The notes: generated from the letters alone by a model not told the origin. A stretch of 64,000 bases of DNA from Dehalococcoidia bacterium (GCA_022822375.1 JAJEBU010000126.1:1-64000), one strand, 5' to 3'. Numbered from the stretch's first letter, positions 33,772 through 43,523 are shown. Numbers and translations: made by a program.

Positions 33772-35205
33772 CTAGCCCGCCACCGACGTCGTCCAACTGC
33801 GACCGTTCGATCGCTGCGCCGTCCCCGGCTGCCTATGACCCGAGTCGGCGCGGCCAACGTCTTCCTGCAACGACTCTAGGAGGTCTGAGAGCGTGTAGAC
33901 GAACGAGACCGGCCGATTGATCGCAGATTCGAGCTCTTGGGGCGTCAGATCATCGAGAAACTTTGCGCCGAAGTAATCAAGCGACGCTCGAGGTAAGAAG
34001 ATTCGCGGAGGCAACGGCCTTCCAGCCCGATTCGACGTCAACGCTGTTTGGAAATCCCGACCGGGGATCAGTCCGCTGACATTCACCCGCTCGCCGAAAA
34101 GCGTGTTCTCGACGGGCACGATCTCGAACTGCGCGCCGGTGAGGTCAGATACCTCGCGGCACAGCTTCCGCAGCGTCGGCGCGATCAAGGTCCCGCTGGC
34201 GATCAGCACTGATTCAGCCGGCGCCGACAGCCGACCTGCGCGAATCTTGCGGCGCGTCGATCGCCAGTCATCGATCAGCGTCCGCGTCATCCCGACGCCG
34301 TTCTCCCATTGCGGAAATCCGTCGTAGCGCCTGGCTGACGGAATCTGCGCGTTCGCTGTGAGGTAGAACTCGTCGCTGGGAAACACGATCGATGCGCCGC
34401 GTTCGGCGCGGGTCTGACGTTGCCAGCGTCGAATCTGTCGGACCACGCGCGTTGCCTCGGCGTGCGTGTGCGCGCGCATGCCGTCGTTCTGGATGCGCTC
34501 CTCACCCTCTAGCGATGAGCCGACTGGCACGACGCCGATCGACACGACCGAATCAATCTCCAACAGGTCGCTGATGGTTTGGTCCAGTGCCGCTCCGTCG
34601 TTGACGCCGGGACAGAGGACGACCTGCGTGTGCGCCTCGATGCGCATTGTGGCGAGGCGGCGCAACTGCTCACGGACATCGGGCGCGCGTGGGTTGCCGA
34701 GCAGCTGGCGGCGCAGCTGCGGATCCGTCGCGTGGACGCTGACGTGCAATGGACTTAGCCGCTGCGTCTCGAGCCGCTGCCAGTCATCGTCGGCGAGGTT
34801 CGTCAGCGTCACAAAATTGCCGTGCAGAAAGGACAGGCGGTAATCATCGTCCTTGACATAGAGCGGCCGCCGCAGCCCCTTCGGCAGCCCTTTCAGAAAG
34901 CAGAAGAAGCACTTGTTGTTGCAGATGCGGGTGCCGTCGAATGCGTCATCCTCGAACTCAACGCCCAACGGCTCGTCGATCGACTTCTCGAACTCCACCA
35001 CACCCCGCTCGCCGTCAGCGACCACTTCAAGCTCGATGAAATCGTCAGTGGTCTGGAAGCGGAAGTCGACCGGGTCGCGAATGGGCTCGCCGTTGACGGA
35101 GACAACCTGGTCGCCGGCTTGCAGGCCTGCCTGATCGGCGAGCGAACCGGGTTCGATCGCGTTGATCGACCCAGCGGGTACGCGAGTGCGGCGGGGGCGG
35201 GTCAT
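33772..35205 (-). CDS. DUF512 protein with PDZ-like and radical-SAM-like regions
   Basis: N-terminal PDZ-like INAIEPGSLADQAGLQAGDQVVSVNG; CNNKCFFC (Cx3Cx2C) and FLKGLPKGLRRPLYVKDDDYRLSFLHGNFVTLTNL typical of the DUF512 family. Confidence 0.88.
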   Translation of the reverse strand: MTRPRRTRVPAGSINAIEPGSLADQAGLQAGDQVVSVNGEPIRDPVDFRFQTTDDFIELEVVADGERGVVEFEKSIDEPLGVEFEDDAFDGTRICNNKCFFCFLKGLPKGLRRPLYVKDDDYRLSFLHGNFVTLTNLADDDWQRLETQRLSPLHVSVHATDPQLRRQLLGNPRAPDVREQLRRLATMRIEAHTQVVLCPGVNDGAALDQTISDLLEIDSVVSIGVVPVGSSLEGEERIQNDGMRAHTHAEATRVVRQIRRWQRQTRAERGASIVFPSDEFYLTANAQIPSARRYDGFPQWENGVGMTRTLIDDWRSTRRKIRAGRLSAPAESVLIASGTLIAPTLRKLCREVSDLTGAQFEIVPVENTLFGERVNVSGLIPGRDFQTALTSNRAGRPLPPRIFLPRASLDYFGAKFLDDLTPQELESAINRPVSFVYTLSDLLESLQEDVGRADSGHRQPGTAQRSNGRSWTTSVAG

Positions 35206-35248
35206 ACGGTTCCTACAGCCGGGAACGGCACGAGGATCGACGGCGCGA

Positions 35249-36133
35249 CTAGGTGGCCGGCAGCGCTCGCTTGAGTTGCTCATCAATCGCGCCGATGCGG
35301 TCAACCACGGCGTCGATTGAGAAATCCGGCGTCGACGCGCCTGCCGTCACGCCGATGTCGTCGTGCCCCTCAAACCAGCCGGGTTCCAGCTCTTCGGCGG
35401 TCTCGACGTGGTAGGTCTCGACGCCGTTCGCGCGGGACAGCTCGGCGAGGTGGCGTGTGTTGGCGGAGTTGTAACCGCCAACCACGATCATCAGGTCCAC
35501 ATCCTCAGTCAGGTCGCGGGTGGCGGCCTGCTGCGACGTCGTTGCATTGCAGAGCACGTTGACCACACGAATCTCCGTGATCTGATCGATCCGCGCTTCC
35601 ATCAGGTTCGAGACGAAGGCCGCGAAGCGCTCGGGCGTGTGCGTGGTCTGAGAGATCACGCCAATCTTGGCCGGCAGATAGTCGGGCAGGTCCTCGAGCG
35701 ACTCGTTCTTGATCACGATCCCGCGGCCGCGGCACCAACCGAGCACGCCCTTGACCTCAGGGTGAGTGGGGTCGCCGAAGATCACCACGGTGAAGCCGCG
35801 CTCGGCCAGATTGCGAGCCGCACGCTGCGACCGCGACACGAACTGGCAGGTCGTGTCAATCACGTTCAGTCCGCGCGCCTCAATGTCGCGCACGACGGTC
35901 TCGCCAACGCCGTGGGCGGTGATCGCCACGACATCGGTATCGACGTTTTCGGCGAGACGGTCTTCTTTGACGGAGATGCCCGTGCTCTCCAGTTGCTCGA
36001 CAACTTGCGGGTTGTGCACGACCTGACCGAGCGTGGTCACGCGGGTACCGTTGGCGGCTGCTTCCTTCATCATGTCGACGGCGCGACGGACGCCGAAGCA
36101 GAAGCCCATGTCGCTGGCGCGGTGAATCTTCAT
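35249..36133 (-). CDS. ispH: 4-hydroxy-3-methylbut-2-enyl diphosphate reductase
   Basis: GFCFGVRRAVDMM, VITAHGVGETV, DTTCQFVSRSQRAA, GGYNSANTRHLAEL. Confidence 0.97.
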   Translation of the reverse strand: MKIHRASDMGFCFGVRRAVDMMKEAAANGTRVTTLGQVVHNPQVVEQLESTGISVKEDRLAENVDTDVVAITAHGVGETVVRDIEARGLNVIDTTCQFVSRSQRAARNLAERGFTVVIFGDPTHPEVKGVLGWCRGRGIVIKNESLEDLPDYLPAKIGVISQTTHTPERFAAFVSNLMEARIDQITEIRVVNVLCNATTSQQAATRDLTEDVDLMIVVGGYNSANTRHLAELSRANGVETYHVETAEELEPGWFEGHDDIGVTAGASTPDFSIDAVVDRIGAIDEQLKRALPAT

Positions 36134-36960
36134 GCTGCTGCTCCTGGCTCGTGCGGTCGCGTCGCCGCCTCCTCGTCGATGACTGGCTCAGTTGGTGGTT
36201 CGGAGCCATCCTCGACCAAGTGAGCGTACACGCCACGATAGGCAGACGGTAGCTGCTCTGCAATGGCCTTCATGATGGTGAGGTGCGCACGGTCGATGTC
36301 ATCGCGCGTGATCCGTCGTCCAGCGGGCTCGACGACGAAAGGGTGAGAGGCGGTCATCCGCACTTGCGTGCGCGCAAACAAAGCCCGCCAACCAGCCCGC
36401 ATCCGTTCCGAACCGGTGATTCCGACGGCGACGACCGGGGCGCGTGAGCGCAGCGCGAGCAGCGCCGTGCCTGAGTGCGCCTGCATCAGCCCGCCAGTGT
36501 CGGAGCGGTGGCCTTCCGGGAACATGCCCAGCGCCGCGCCTTCCGACAGCAGCCGCTCCGCCTCGCGGATGGCCTGGCGGTCGGCGGCGCCGCGCCGCAC
36601 CGGGAACGCGCCGGACAGCGCGAACAGGTAGCCGATGATTGGCTCTTTCTGGAACAGTTCAATCTTCGCCATGTAGCGCGGCGAGCGCGGATAGATGGCC
36701 GACGCCATCATCGCCGGGTCGGCCGAGGACACGTGGTTGGACGCGATGATCACGCCGCCCCGCGGGATGCGGTCGAAGTCCACCCACTCGCAGCGGACGA
36801 TCCGCATGAAGGCGAGACGCGCGAAGAATCCTGCAACCAGGAACCACACCCGCGACGCGTTGGGCATGCCAGGCATGCCGATTGCCGCCAAGGCCTGGTG
36901 CTCACCGAAGACGAGGCGCGTGAGTTGCCGCGTGAACCATCGGTAGGCGCGCCGACGCAT
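36130..36960 (-). CDS. plsC: 1-acyl-sn-glycerol-3-phosphate acyltransferase (PlsC-like)
   Basis: IIASNHVSSADPAMM (NHxxxxD), MFPEGHRSDTGGLMQAHSGTALLAL. Confidence 0.93.
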   Translation of the reverse strand: MRRRAYRWFTRQLTRLVFGEHQALAAIGMPGMPNASRVWFLVAGFFARLAFMRIVRCEWVDFDRIPRGGVIIASNHVSSADPAMMASAIYPRSPRYMAKIELFQKEPIIGYLFALSGAFPVRRGAADRQAIREAERLLSEGAALGMFPEGHRSDTGGLMQAHSGTALLALRSRAPVVAVGITGSERMRAGWRALFARTQVRMTASHPFVVEPAGRRITRDDIDRAHLTIMKAIAEQLPSAYRGVYAHLVEDGSEPPTEPVIDEEAATRPHEPGAAA

Positions 36961-36963
36961 GGC

Positions 36964-37698
36964 TCACGCCTCTCCGCCGACGACTGAGACTGGCATGGGC
37001 AGATGCGCGCGGATGATCTGCTCCGCCCGATCCACGGCCTCAACCAACGAGAGGCTCGATGTATTCAGTGTGATCGCGTCCTGCGCGGCAACGAGCGGAG
37101 ATGCCGCGCGGCGCTGATCCAGCTCGTCGCGCCGATTGGTGGCGGCAAGGACCGAGGCTCGGTCGGCGTCCTGGTTGCGCTCCTTCGCCCGACGCTGAGC
37201 GCGAACCTCAGCGCTGGCATCGAGGAAGATCTTAACCGGCGCGTCTGGCAGAACCACCGTGCCGATGTCGCGTCCGACGACGATCATGCAGCCCTGCATG
37301 GCCTGCTGCTGCTGAATCTGCACCATCAGCGTGCGCACGCCAGCGATGGCCGCCACGGTGGGAACGCCCGACTCGACTTCGGGCTCGCGCAGGTGCGGCG
37401 TTGCGTTCTCGCCATCGACGTAGACCTCGAGCTCAACTGAGTCCGCTGTCGCGGGCGCACGAAGCTGGAAATCGGAATGGCGGATCAGCTCGACGACGGA
37501 CTCATCGTCGTCGAGGTAGATGCTGCCCTTTTGGGCCTGCCAGGTGGCTGCGCGATACATGATGCCGGTATCGAACAGCCGCCAGCCCAGCCGACGGGCC
37601 AGCTCGCGGCCGACCGCCGTCTTGCCCGACGCCACTGGCCCGTCGATGGCGACGAGCCGCTGCCGGCAATCGCGGTCGGATGGTCGAAAGGAGCTCAC
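36964..37698 (-). CDS. cmk: (d)CMP kinase
   Basis: VAIDGPVASGKTAVGRELARRLGWRLFDTGIMYRA, VVGRDIGTVVLPDAPVKIFLDASAEVRAQRR; GTG start. Confidence 0.96.
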   Translation of the reverse strand: MSSFRPSDRDCRQRLVAIDGPVASGKTAVGRELARRLGWRLFDTGIMYRAATWQAQKGSIYLDDDESVVELIRHSDFQLRAPATADSVELEVYVDGENATPHLREPEVESGVPTVAAIAGVRTLMVQIQQQQAMQGCMIVVGRDIGTVVLPDAPVKIFLDASAEVRAQRRAKERNQDADRASVLAATNRRDELDQRRAASPLVAAQDAITLNTSSLSLVEAVDRAEQIIRAHLPMPVSVVGGEA

Positions 37699-37728
37699 AG
37701 ACTCATGGTAGTACGCGCCTGAGCATCG

Positions 37729-38490
37729 TCAGTCGCTGCCCAGCCCCGCCGCTCGCCGCAGCTGGCGCGTCTCGCGATTCGTCAGCGCCCGTGCATGGCC
37801 GAGCGGCAGATCGCGGAGCAGCAGCGGTCCAAATCGCACGCGCTGCAGTGACAGGACCGGATGGCCAATGGCGTCGCACAATCTGCGCAACTCTCGCTTG
37901 CGCCCCGTATGCAGCGACAGTGTCAACCAGGACGACGAGCGTCCGCGGTCCAACTCGCGGCCCGGCCGCCGTGATCGAGCCGGCTTCGCCTGCAGCAACT
38001 CACCGTCGACCTCAATGCCCTCGGAGATGCGATCGAGCGCGGCGTCGGTCGGCGCGCCGATGACTTCCGCCAGGTAGACCCGCTGCACCTCGCGCGACGG
38101 GTGCGAGAGTCCTGTGACCAGCGGGCCATCGTTCGTCAGGATCAACAGACCCTCGCTGTCCAGGTCGAGGCGTCCGACCGGCACGCATCGAGGCGCGTCG
38201 TCGGGCAGCAGGTCCACCACCGTGCGCCGACCGCGGTCATCGCGAGACGTCGACAGGACCCCGCGTGGCTTGTTCAGCACGTAGTAACGCAACGGCTCGG
38301 ATGCTGACAGCGGGCGGCCATCGAGGAGGATCGTCTGCGTGGACGGATCGACCCGCGTGGAGAGATCGGTCACGATCTCGCCGTCCACCTGGACTCGCCG
38401 CGCGCGCACGATCGTCTCGGCGCCGCGCCGCGAAGCGACGCCGCTGCGGGCAAGCGCGACCGCGATCCGGATGCGTGTCGAGTCGGTCAC
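37729..38490 (-). CDS. RsuA/RluB-family pseudouridine synthase
   Basis: S4-like N-terminus LARSGVASRRGAETIVRARRVQVDG, YYVLNKPRGVLSTSRD, PVGRLDLDSEGLLILTNDG. Confidence 0.95.
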   Translation of the reverse strand: MTDSTRIRIAVALARSGVASRRGAETIVRARRVQVDGEIVTDLSTRVDPSTQTILLDGRPLSASEPLRYYVLNKPRGVLSTSRDDRGRRTVVDLLPDDAPRCVPVGRLDLDSEGLLILTNDGPLVTGLSHPSREVQRVYLAEVIGAPTDAALDRISEGIEVDGELLQAKPARSRRPGRELDRGRSSSWLTLSLHTGRKRELRRLCDAIGHPVLSLQRVRFGPLLLRDLPLGHARALTNRETRQLRRAAGLGSD

Positions 38491-38492
38491 GA

Positions 38493-40820
38493 TCAGGACT
38501 CGTCATCGAGTGGTTCAGTGGGCTCGGGCGGCGGTCCGCCGTAGACCACCATCTCAGGCTGCTCCGAAGCAGAGGCCTTGACCTCGGGCGGCGGCCAGCG
38601 GCGGATGATGAGCATCAGGATCACTCCAATCAGCGCGAACGTGACAATCATCCACGCGTTCGTGCCCTGCTCGACAGGAGCAGCGACGATAGGAAGCGGC
38701 TCGCTCGGACTCGATGGCGGCAGCACCGTGGGGGACCGCAGCGCCTCGTCGATCAGGGGCGTCACGTCGTCAGAGCCCGGCGACGGCGATCCGCTCACCA
38801 CCCAGCGCCGAGGTTCCAGAGCGATGGACAGTCCGCGATCAGGCGCGGGTAGATCATCACTGCCGTAGGTCACGATATCCACGGCGACGCCGTCCGCGTC
38901 GAGCAGTTCCAGCGTGTCGCCGTCGTTGTTCAGCCCATTGCCAATCCGGTCAACGACTTGGTCGGCACCGTCGATCGGTTGGTTGGCAATCACGAAGCGG
39001 CCATACGGCGGAATCTCGCCATCAAGGGGCGTTTGCCGCGCCGCATCGCCAATCGCCCAGCCGCTCAAGTCCACCGGCGACGATCCCAGGTTGATCAGTT
39101 CCACCCACTCCGCTTGACCGCTCAGCGGCGCAGGCAGCAACTCTGCGAAGTGCACCACCGCCGTGGACGAAACGATCTCGACGACACGGACGCTGCCAGC
39201 TTGGCCCGCTGCCTCGTCGGGAGCGCGCTGATCCGATGCCTCATCCTGCGTCTCATCCGCAGTCTCATCCTGTGCCGACTCAGCCGGGCTTACGGTGCTT
39301 GCGGACTCCAACTCGCCTGCGCTTGGGCGGCCCAGACGCAGCGACCCGCCCTTGGTCGCGCGCTGCACCGATTCGTCGTTCTGCGGAGCGGAGACGCGGC
39401 CAAACTCGTCGTTGTTCCCCCAACTCATGGCGTCCACCACGACGCCGTGCGGGTCGATCAGACGCAACTGATCGCCTGAGTTCGCCAGCCCGTTGCCAAT
39501 CCGCCCATCGGCCACGACAAAGACGACGCCGTCGACCGCCAGTTCCGAGCCAGCCACGACCAGCGTCCCGCCAGCCGGCAGCGTTGCTCCTGCCAGGCTG
39601 TCGGCGGCGGTGTTGTCGCCAATCGTCCAGCCGTCGAGGCTGATCTCCTCGCCGGTGGGGTTGGACAGTTCAAACCACTCATAGGCGGGGTCGTCGCGGC
39701 CCTGCCCCGCGTTGGGATACGCCTCGCTGATCCAAACGTCGGATGTTCCCTCTTGCATGATCTGGCGAGCCTGCGCCGGCCGCTCGAAGCGCAGCGAGAT
39801 TGAGTCCACGGTCATTCGGCTCGAACGAGTATCGGCTGCCCAACCGGGCTGATCATCACCGTGCCGCTGGCCGATCCTCGGCCTGACTCGATCTCGATCG
39901 CTGAAGCCCAACTCCTGACCCTCGTCTGGCGCGGTCAATTGGTGAAAGACGCTGTCCGAGCCATAGCTGGCCGTCGAGATCCAATGTCCGCGCCAATCGC
40001 GAAGAACCAACGATCCGCCACGGTCGGCGAATCCGGCGCTCAGCCCCAGCTCCTCCGCGCTGAACGCGCGCTGTTCGCCTGGTTCGAGGCGAACGGACGG
40101 CAGCGTGACTGAACTGTTGCCCACGCTCAGCGACCAGTTGATGGTCAGTTGCGGTTGGTCACCATGATTTCGGATGGTGACCAATTCCGGCTCGTCTTCG
40201 AGTGGTTTGGGCACGACAGACACGATCGAGACGGCGCCATCGAGGGCGACGGCCTGGTCGACGCCGCGAGCAAGTCGGCGGCCGTCGTCCGCCTCCCAGG
40301 GCGACGGCGCATCGGACAACCGTGCGTAGCCGCTGCTGCTGCGGACGATGGACTGCGACTCATCAGGCCTCGGCAGCGCAAAAGGGATGTAGCGGTCGCC
40401 CCAGCTGACGGCATCGTGACGCGTCCCGTACGGATCGATGAGCGCCACCCGGTCGCCAGGGTTGCGCAGTCCGTTGCCGATCCGTGCGGAGTCCAGACGA
40501 ATCAGCGTCCGACCGGCCGGCGCGACGAACTCAGTACCGTGTCCAATCACGACAACGGCGCCGCCGCCCGCAATCTCAACGTTGGGAAGCAGGCTGAAGG
40601 CGTCCGAGTCCTCCAGGAACCAGCCGTCCAGCGACACCGGCTCGTTCGAGGGGTTGTGCAGTTCGACCCATTCCACGTCGCCGACGGGGCGCACCTCGCT
40701 GATCATCAGCGGCGACGCCGCCATATTTTCCGCGCTCAACGATGCCGCCAACGCGGACGTCAACAGGACTGCGACGATGACAACGGCGGAACGGATGAGA
40801 ATGGATCGGCGACGTTGCAT
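38493..40820 (-). CDS. Cell-surface protein with multiple lamin-tail (LTD) domains and C-terminal transmembrane anchor
   Basis: Repeated VEWVELHNPSNEPVSLDGWFLED / YEWFELSNPTGEEISLDGWTIGD / AEWVELINLGSSPVDLSGWAIGD units, each followed by RIGNGLxNxGDxxxLxDxxG; C-terminal MIVTFALIGVILMLIIRRW. Confidence 0.88.
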   Translation of the reverse strand: MQRRRSILIRSAVVIVAVLLTSALAASLSAENMAASPLMISEVRPVGDVEWVELHNPSNEPVSLDGWFLEDSDAFSLLPNVEIAGGGAVVVIGHGTEFVAPAGRTLIRLDSARIGNGLRNPGDRVALIDPYGTRHDAVSWGDRYIPFALPRPDESQSIVRSSSGYARLSDAPSPWEADDGRRLARGVDQAVALDGAVSIVSVVPKPLEDEPELVTIRNHGDQPQLTINWSLSVGNSSVTLPSVRLEPGEQRAFSAEELGLSAGFADRGGSLVLRDWRGHWISTASYGSDSVFHQLTAPDEGQELGFSDRDRVRPRIGQRHGDDQPGWAADTRSSRMTVDSISLRFERPAQARQIMQEGTSDVWISEAYPNAGQGRDDPAYEWFELSNPTGEEISLDGWTIGDNTAADSLAGATLPAGGTLVVAGSELAVDGVVFVVADGRIGNGLANSGDQLRLIDPHGVVVDAMSWGNNDEFGRVSAPQNDESVQRATKGGSLRLGRPSAGELESASTVSPAESAQDETADETQDEASDQRAPDEAAGQAGSVRVVEIVSSTAVVHFAELLPAPLSGQAEWVELINLGSSPVDLSGWAIGDAARQTPLDGEIPPYGRFVIANQPIDGADQVVDRIGNGLNNDGDTLELLDADGVAVDIVTYGSDDLPAPDRGLSIALEPRRWVVSGSPSPGSDDVTPLIDEALRSPTVLPPSSPSEPLPIVAAPVEQGTNAWMIVTFALIGVILMLIIRRWPPPEVKASASEQPEMVVYGGPPPEPTEPLDDES
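39238..39273 (-). repeat. Three imperfect tandem 12-bp units encoding an acidic linker in the LTD protein
   Basis: gcctcatcctgc / gtctcatccgca / gtctcatcctgt. Confidence 0.75.
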
Positions 40821-40829
40821 CGCCCAAGG

Positions 40830-41111
40830 CTAGGATGCCATGGTGATCTTACGTCTGGTCGTCGTGTGTTCTTCGATCAGGATGACCTGCTTCTGCTGCG
40901 CAGGGAGCGCGAGGCTCTTGGCCGCGTCGACGATGGCTGGTGCGGCGTAGCGGGCGGTGAACTCGGCGACAGCGGCCATGGCGAGCAGCTGAGCGGCTCC
41001 GCGAATGGCAGGCATGAATGGGGCGAGGTCATCGCGGATGGCGGGCAGCAGCTCGCGCCGGCGCGGCTCGATCACGACTGGCGTCAGGACGGGCGGGTCG
41101 GGCTCGCACAT
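40830..41111 (-). CDS. Small protein of unknown function
   Basis: 93-aa ORF ending 9 bp upstream of the LTD gene, same strand, otherwise empty interval. Confidence 0.55.
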   Translation of the reverse strand: MCEPDPPVLTPVVIEPRRRELLPAIRDDLAPFMPAIRGAAQLLAMAAVAEFTARYAAPAIVDAAKSLALPAQQKQVILIEEHTTTRRKITMAS

Positions 41112-41202
41112 ATGGGCCGCCGTTCTAAACTGTTGAGTCGTGTGATCAGTTTACCAATTCGAAGCGTTGCTGGCTTCACATAACGCTGATGTCACGCCTG
41201 TG

Positions 41203-41979
41203 TCACGTTTGGCTCAGCGCCCGTTCGACAGCCTCGCTGATCTCCACTCCAACGGATGTCGCTGCGCCCGCCAACAGTGCACGATCGCCCGCGACAGCCT
41301 GCAGCGACTGGATGATGAAGGCCGGCTCGCGGCTGGCGCCGGCGCGGCGTATGGCCTGGAACAGCGGCGTCTCCCAGTCGGTGGTGCGGCCATGCTCGTC
41401 CCAGAGCGGATCGAACTGCGGCCCGCGGATCGGATACTGCGCCCAAGTCACCGTCGGGCCGCGATCGAGTTCTGTCGTGACCCGCTGCAGTACGAGTCCT
41501 GATCGATCCGCGCGTTGCCGGATCAGCTCGTGAATGACCTGCTGCCACGTGCCGATCGGGCCGTCCGGCAAGGCCGGATGCAGGTTGAGGCAAGGCACGG
41601 CGTCGCAGATCACCTCGCTGAGGATGAGCATGTAGCCGGCCAGCATGGCCGCGTCGGGCTTGAAGGGCTCCATGCGCTCGAGCAGGCGACGGTCGAAGTC
41701 CCGCCGCCACGCGGCAAGGTCGGCGCCAGGAACCGAACGCTCGCCGCCGACCCGCCGCCGCCAGTCGCGTGAACTTTCGGTGATCAGCGGAACGCCCGCA
41801 GCCGTCACTTCGGCCAGAAACGAGTCTGTCTGTTCCGCCTGGCCAGCGTTCCGATTGCAGACGACGCAGACGATCTCAGCATCCAGCCGGCCGGACCGAA
41901 TGGCGTCGCACGCAGCCCGGAACAGCAGGCGCGAGCTCGTGCCGCGCGCCGTGGCGAACCAGGCCAGACGCAGCGGCAC
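41203..41979 (-). CDS. Formyltransferase-fold protein (PurN/Fmt-like, substrate unclear)
   Basis: CLNLHPALPDGPIGTWQQVI with conserved N and H, and LDRGPTVTW with candidate catalytic Asp. Confidence 0.8.
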   Translation of the reverse strand: MPLRLAWFATARGTSSRLLFRAACDAIRSGRLDAEIVCVVCNRNAGQAEQTDSFLAEVTAAGVPLITESSRDWRRRVGGERSVPGADLAAWRRDFDRRLLERMEPFKPDAAMLAGYMLILSEVICDAVPCLNLHPALPDGPIGTWQQVIHELIRQRADRSGLVLQRVTTELDRGPTVTWAQYPIRGPQFDPLWDEHGRTTDWETPLFQAIRRAGASREPAFIIQSLQAVAGDRALLAGAATSVGVEISEAVERALSQT

Positions 41980-41982
41980 CGC

Positions 41983-42186
41983 TCAGGACTCGCTGCGCAA
42001 GGCGTCGATCCGCAGTTCGGCGTCGGTCAGCATCTGCTGCGCTTGATCGCTCAACGCGACGCCGCGCGCGTAGGCGTCGAGCGAGCGGTCCAGCGGCAGG
42101 CCGCCGTCCTCAAGCTCCGCCAGCACGGTCTCGAGCGCCTGGACGACCTCTTCATATGTTGGATGGTCAGGCGGTTGGTCAGGCAT
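41983..42186 (-). CDS. xseB: Exodeoxyribonuclease VII small subunit
   Basis: TYEEVVQALETVLAELEDGGLPLDRSLDAYARGVALSDQAQQMLTDAELRID; adjacent to xseA. Confidence 0.93.
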   Translation of the reverse strand: MPDQPPDHPTYEEVVQALETVLAELEDGGLPLDRSLDAYARGVALSDQAQQMLTDAELRIDALRSES

Positions 42187-43510
42187 GGTCACCCTCTCTG
42201 GTTGGTCCGGCGGTGGTCCGCGCTGGGATGCCGCCATCGGAAAACTGGATGTGAATGTCCTGGTCGGCTGATAACCCAGCAGTAGATGTCACGATGTTGC
42301 CAGCGGCATCTGAGACGACGGCGTAGCCCCGCTGGAGCGTCCGCTGTGGATTGAGCGTCTGCAATCGGAGCACGTGGGCGGCGCTTTGTGCCTGCAGCGC
42401 GTCGATCAGACGATCAAGCGCCTGGTCGAGGTCGCGCCGTCGCTGGGAAATGTCGACGCGCAGCGTCGGCGGATGCGGAGCAGCCCGTTCGAGCCGTTCG
42501 CGACCCAGGCGGACGCGCTGGCCCGCGTCTGTGATCAGTCGGTCGACGCAGTGGTCGGCTGCCTGTCGGATTCCGCCGATGCGGGCCGCCTCTTCCGCCC
42601 GATCGGGCACCGCGATCTCGGCGGCGGCTGATGGTGTCGGCGCGCGACGATCGGCGACGTGATCGGCGATGCTCACATCGGTCTCGTGGCCGATGGCAGA
42701 GATGATCGGAATGTCGCTGGCAAAGATGGCGCGAGCGACGGCTTCCTCGTTGTAGGCCCAGAGGTCCTCGGGTGACCCGCCGCCGCGCGCGACGATGATC
42801 ACGTCCGGCTCGTTCTCGGTGAGCAGGTTGAGCCGCTCGATGGCGTCAGCGATCGAACGCGCCGCGCCCGCACCCTGGGTGAGGCATGGCGAGAGCGTCA
42901 GGGGCGTCAGCGGCCAACGTCTGCCGATGACTTGCTGGATGTCGTGCCAGACGGCGCCGCTGGACGAGGTCACCACGCCGATCCGCTTCGGATACGCCGG
43001 CAGCGGACGCTTACGCGCCGGGTTGAACAGGCCGGCCTCCTCGAGCGTGCGGAACAGGCGCTCGTACTCCGCCTGCAAGACGCCCTCGCCGATCGGACGC
43101 AGGTCGTCGACGATGATCTGCAGCGAGCCTCGAGCCAGGTAGATGTCGACGCTGCCGTGCACCAGCACCTGGTCGCCCTGCTCGACGGCCATGCCGCGAT
43201 TCTCGCGGCGGAAGAACGCGCACGACAGCACGGTCTCCGAGTCAGCGTCGGACAGGTCGAAGTAGTAGTGTCCGGCTCCCGAGCGGCTGAAGCTGCGAAC
43301 CTCGCCTTCGATCCAGATGTTGTTGAGGGTTGGATCGGAGCTCAGGCTTCGCTTGATCTGTCGAGCGATCTCTCCGACGGGGCGGGATTGCGGCGCTGGT
43401 CGCGCGTCCCCAGCGGAGCGTGCATCTTCGAGGTCCGCCCGGCGATCCCAGTCGAACGAATGCTGCTCCTGTCGGCGGTCGTGGAATCCGCGCGGGGGGC
43501 GTTGGGGCAT
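42179..43510 (-). CDS. xseA: Exodeoxyribonuclease VII large subunit
   Basis: NIWIEGEVRSFSRSGAGHYYFDLSD, IGVVTSSSGAVWHDI, IIVARGGGSPEDLWAYNEEAVARAIFASDIPIISAIGHETD. Confidence 0.96.
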   Translation of the reverse strand: MPQRPPRGFHDRRQEQHSFDWDRRADLEDARSAGDARPAPQSRPVGEIARQIKRSLSSDPTLNNIWIEGEVRSFSRSGAGHYYFDLSDADSETVLSCAFFRRENRGMAVEQGDQVLVHGSVDIYLARGSLQIIVDDLRPIGEGVLQAEYERLFRTLEEAGLFNPARKRPLPAYPKRIGVVTSSSGAVWHDIQQVIGRRWPLTPLTLSPCLTQGAGAARSIADAIERLNLLTENEPDVIIVARGGGSPEDLWAYNEEAVARAIFASDIPIISAIGHETDVSIADHVADRRAPTPSAAAEIAVPDRAEEAARIGGIRQAADHCVDRLITDAGQRVRLGRERLERAAPHPPTLRVDISQRRRDLDQALDRLIDALQAQSAAHVLRLQTLNPQRTLQRGYAVVSDAAGNIVTSTAGLSADQDIHIQFSDGGIPARTTAGPTREGDHA

Positions 43511-43523
43511 GCTGCGCTGCCGA

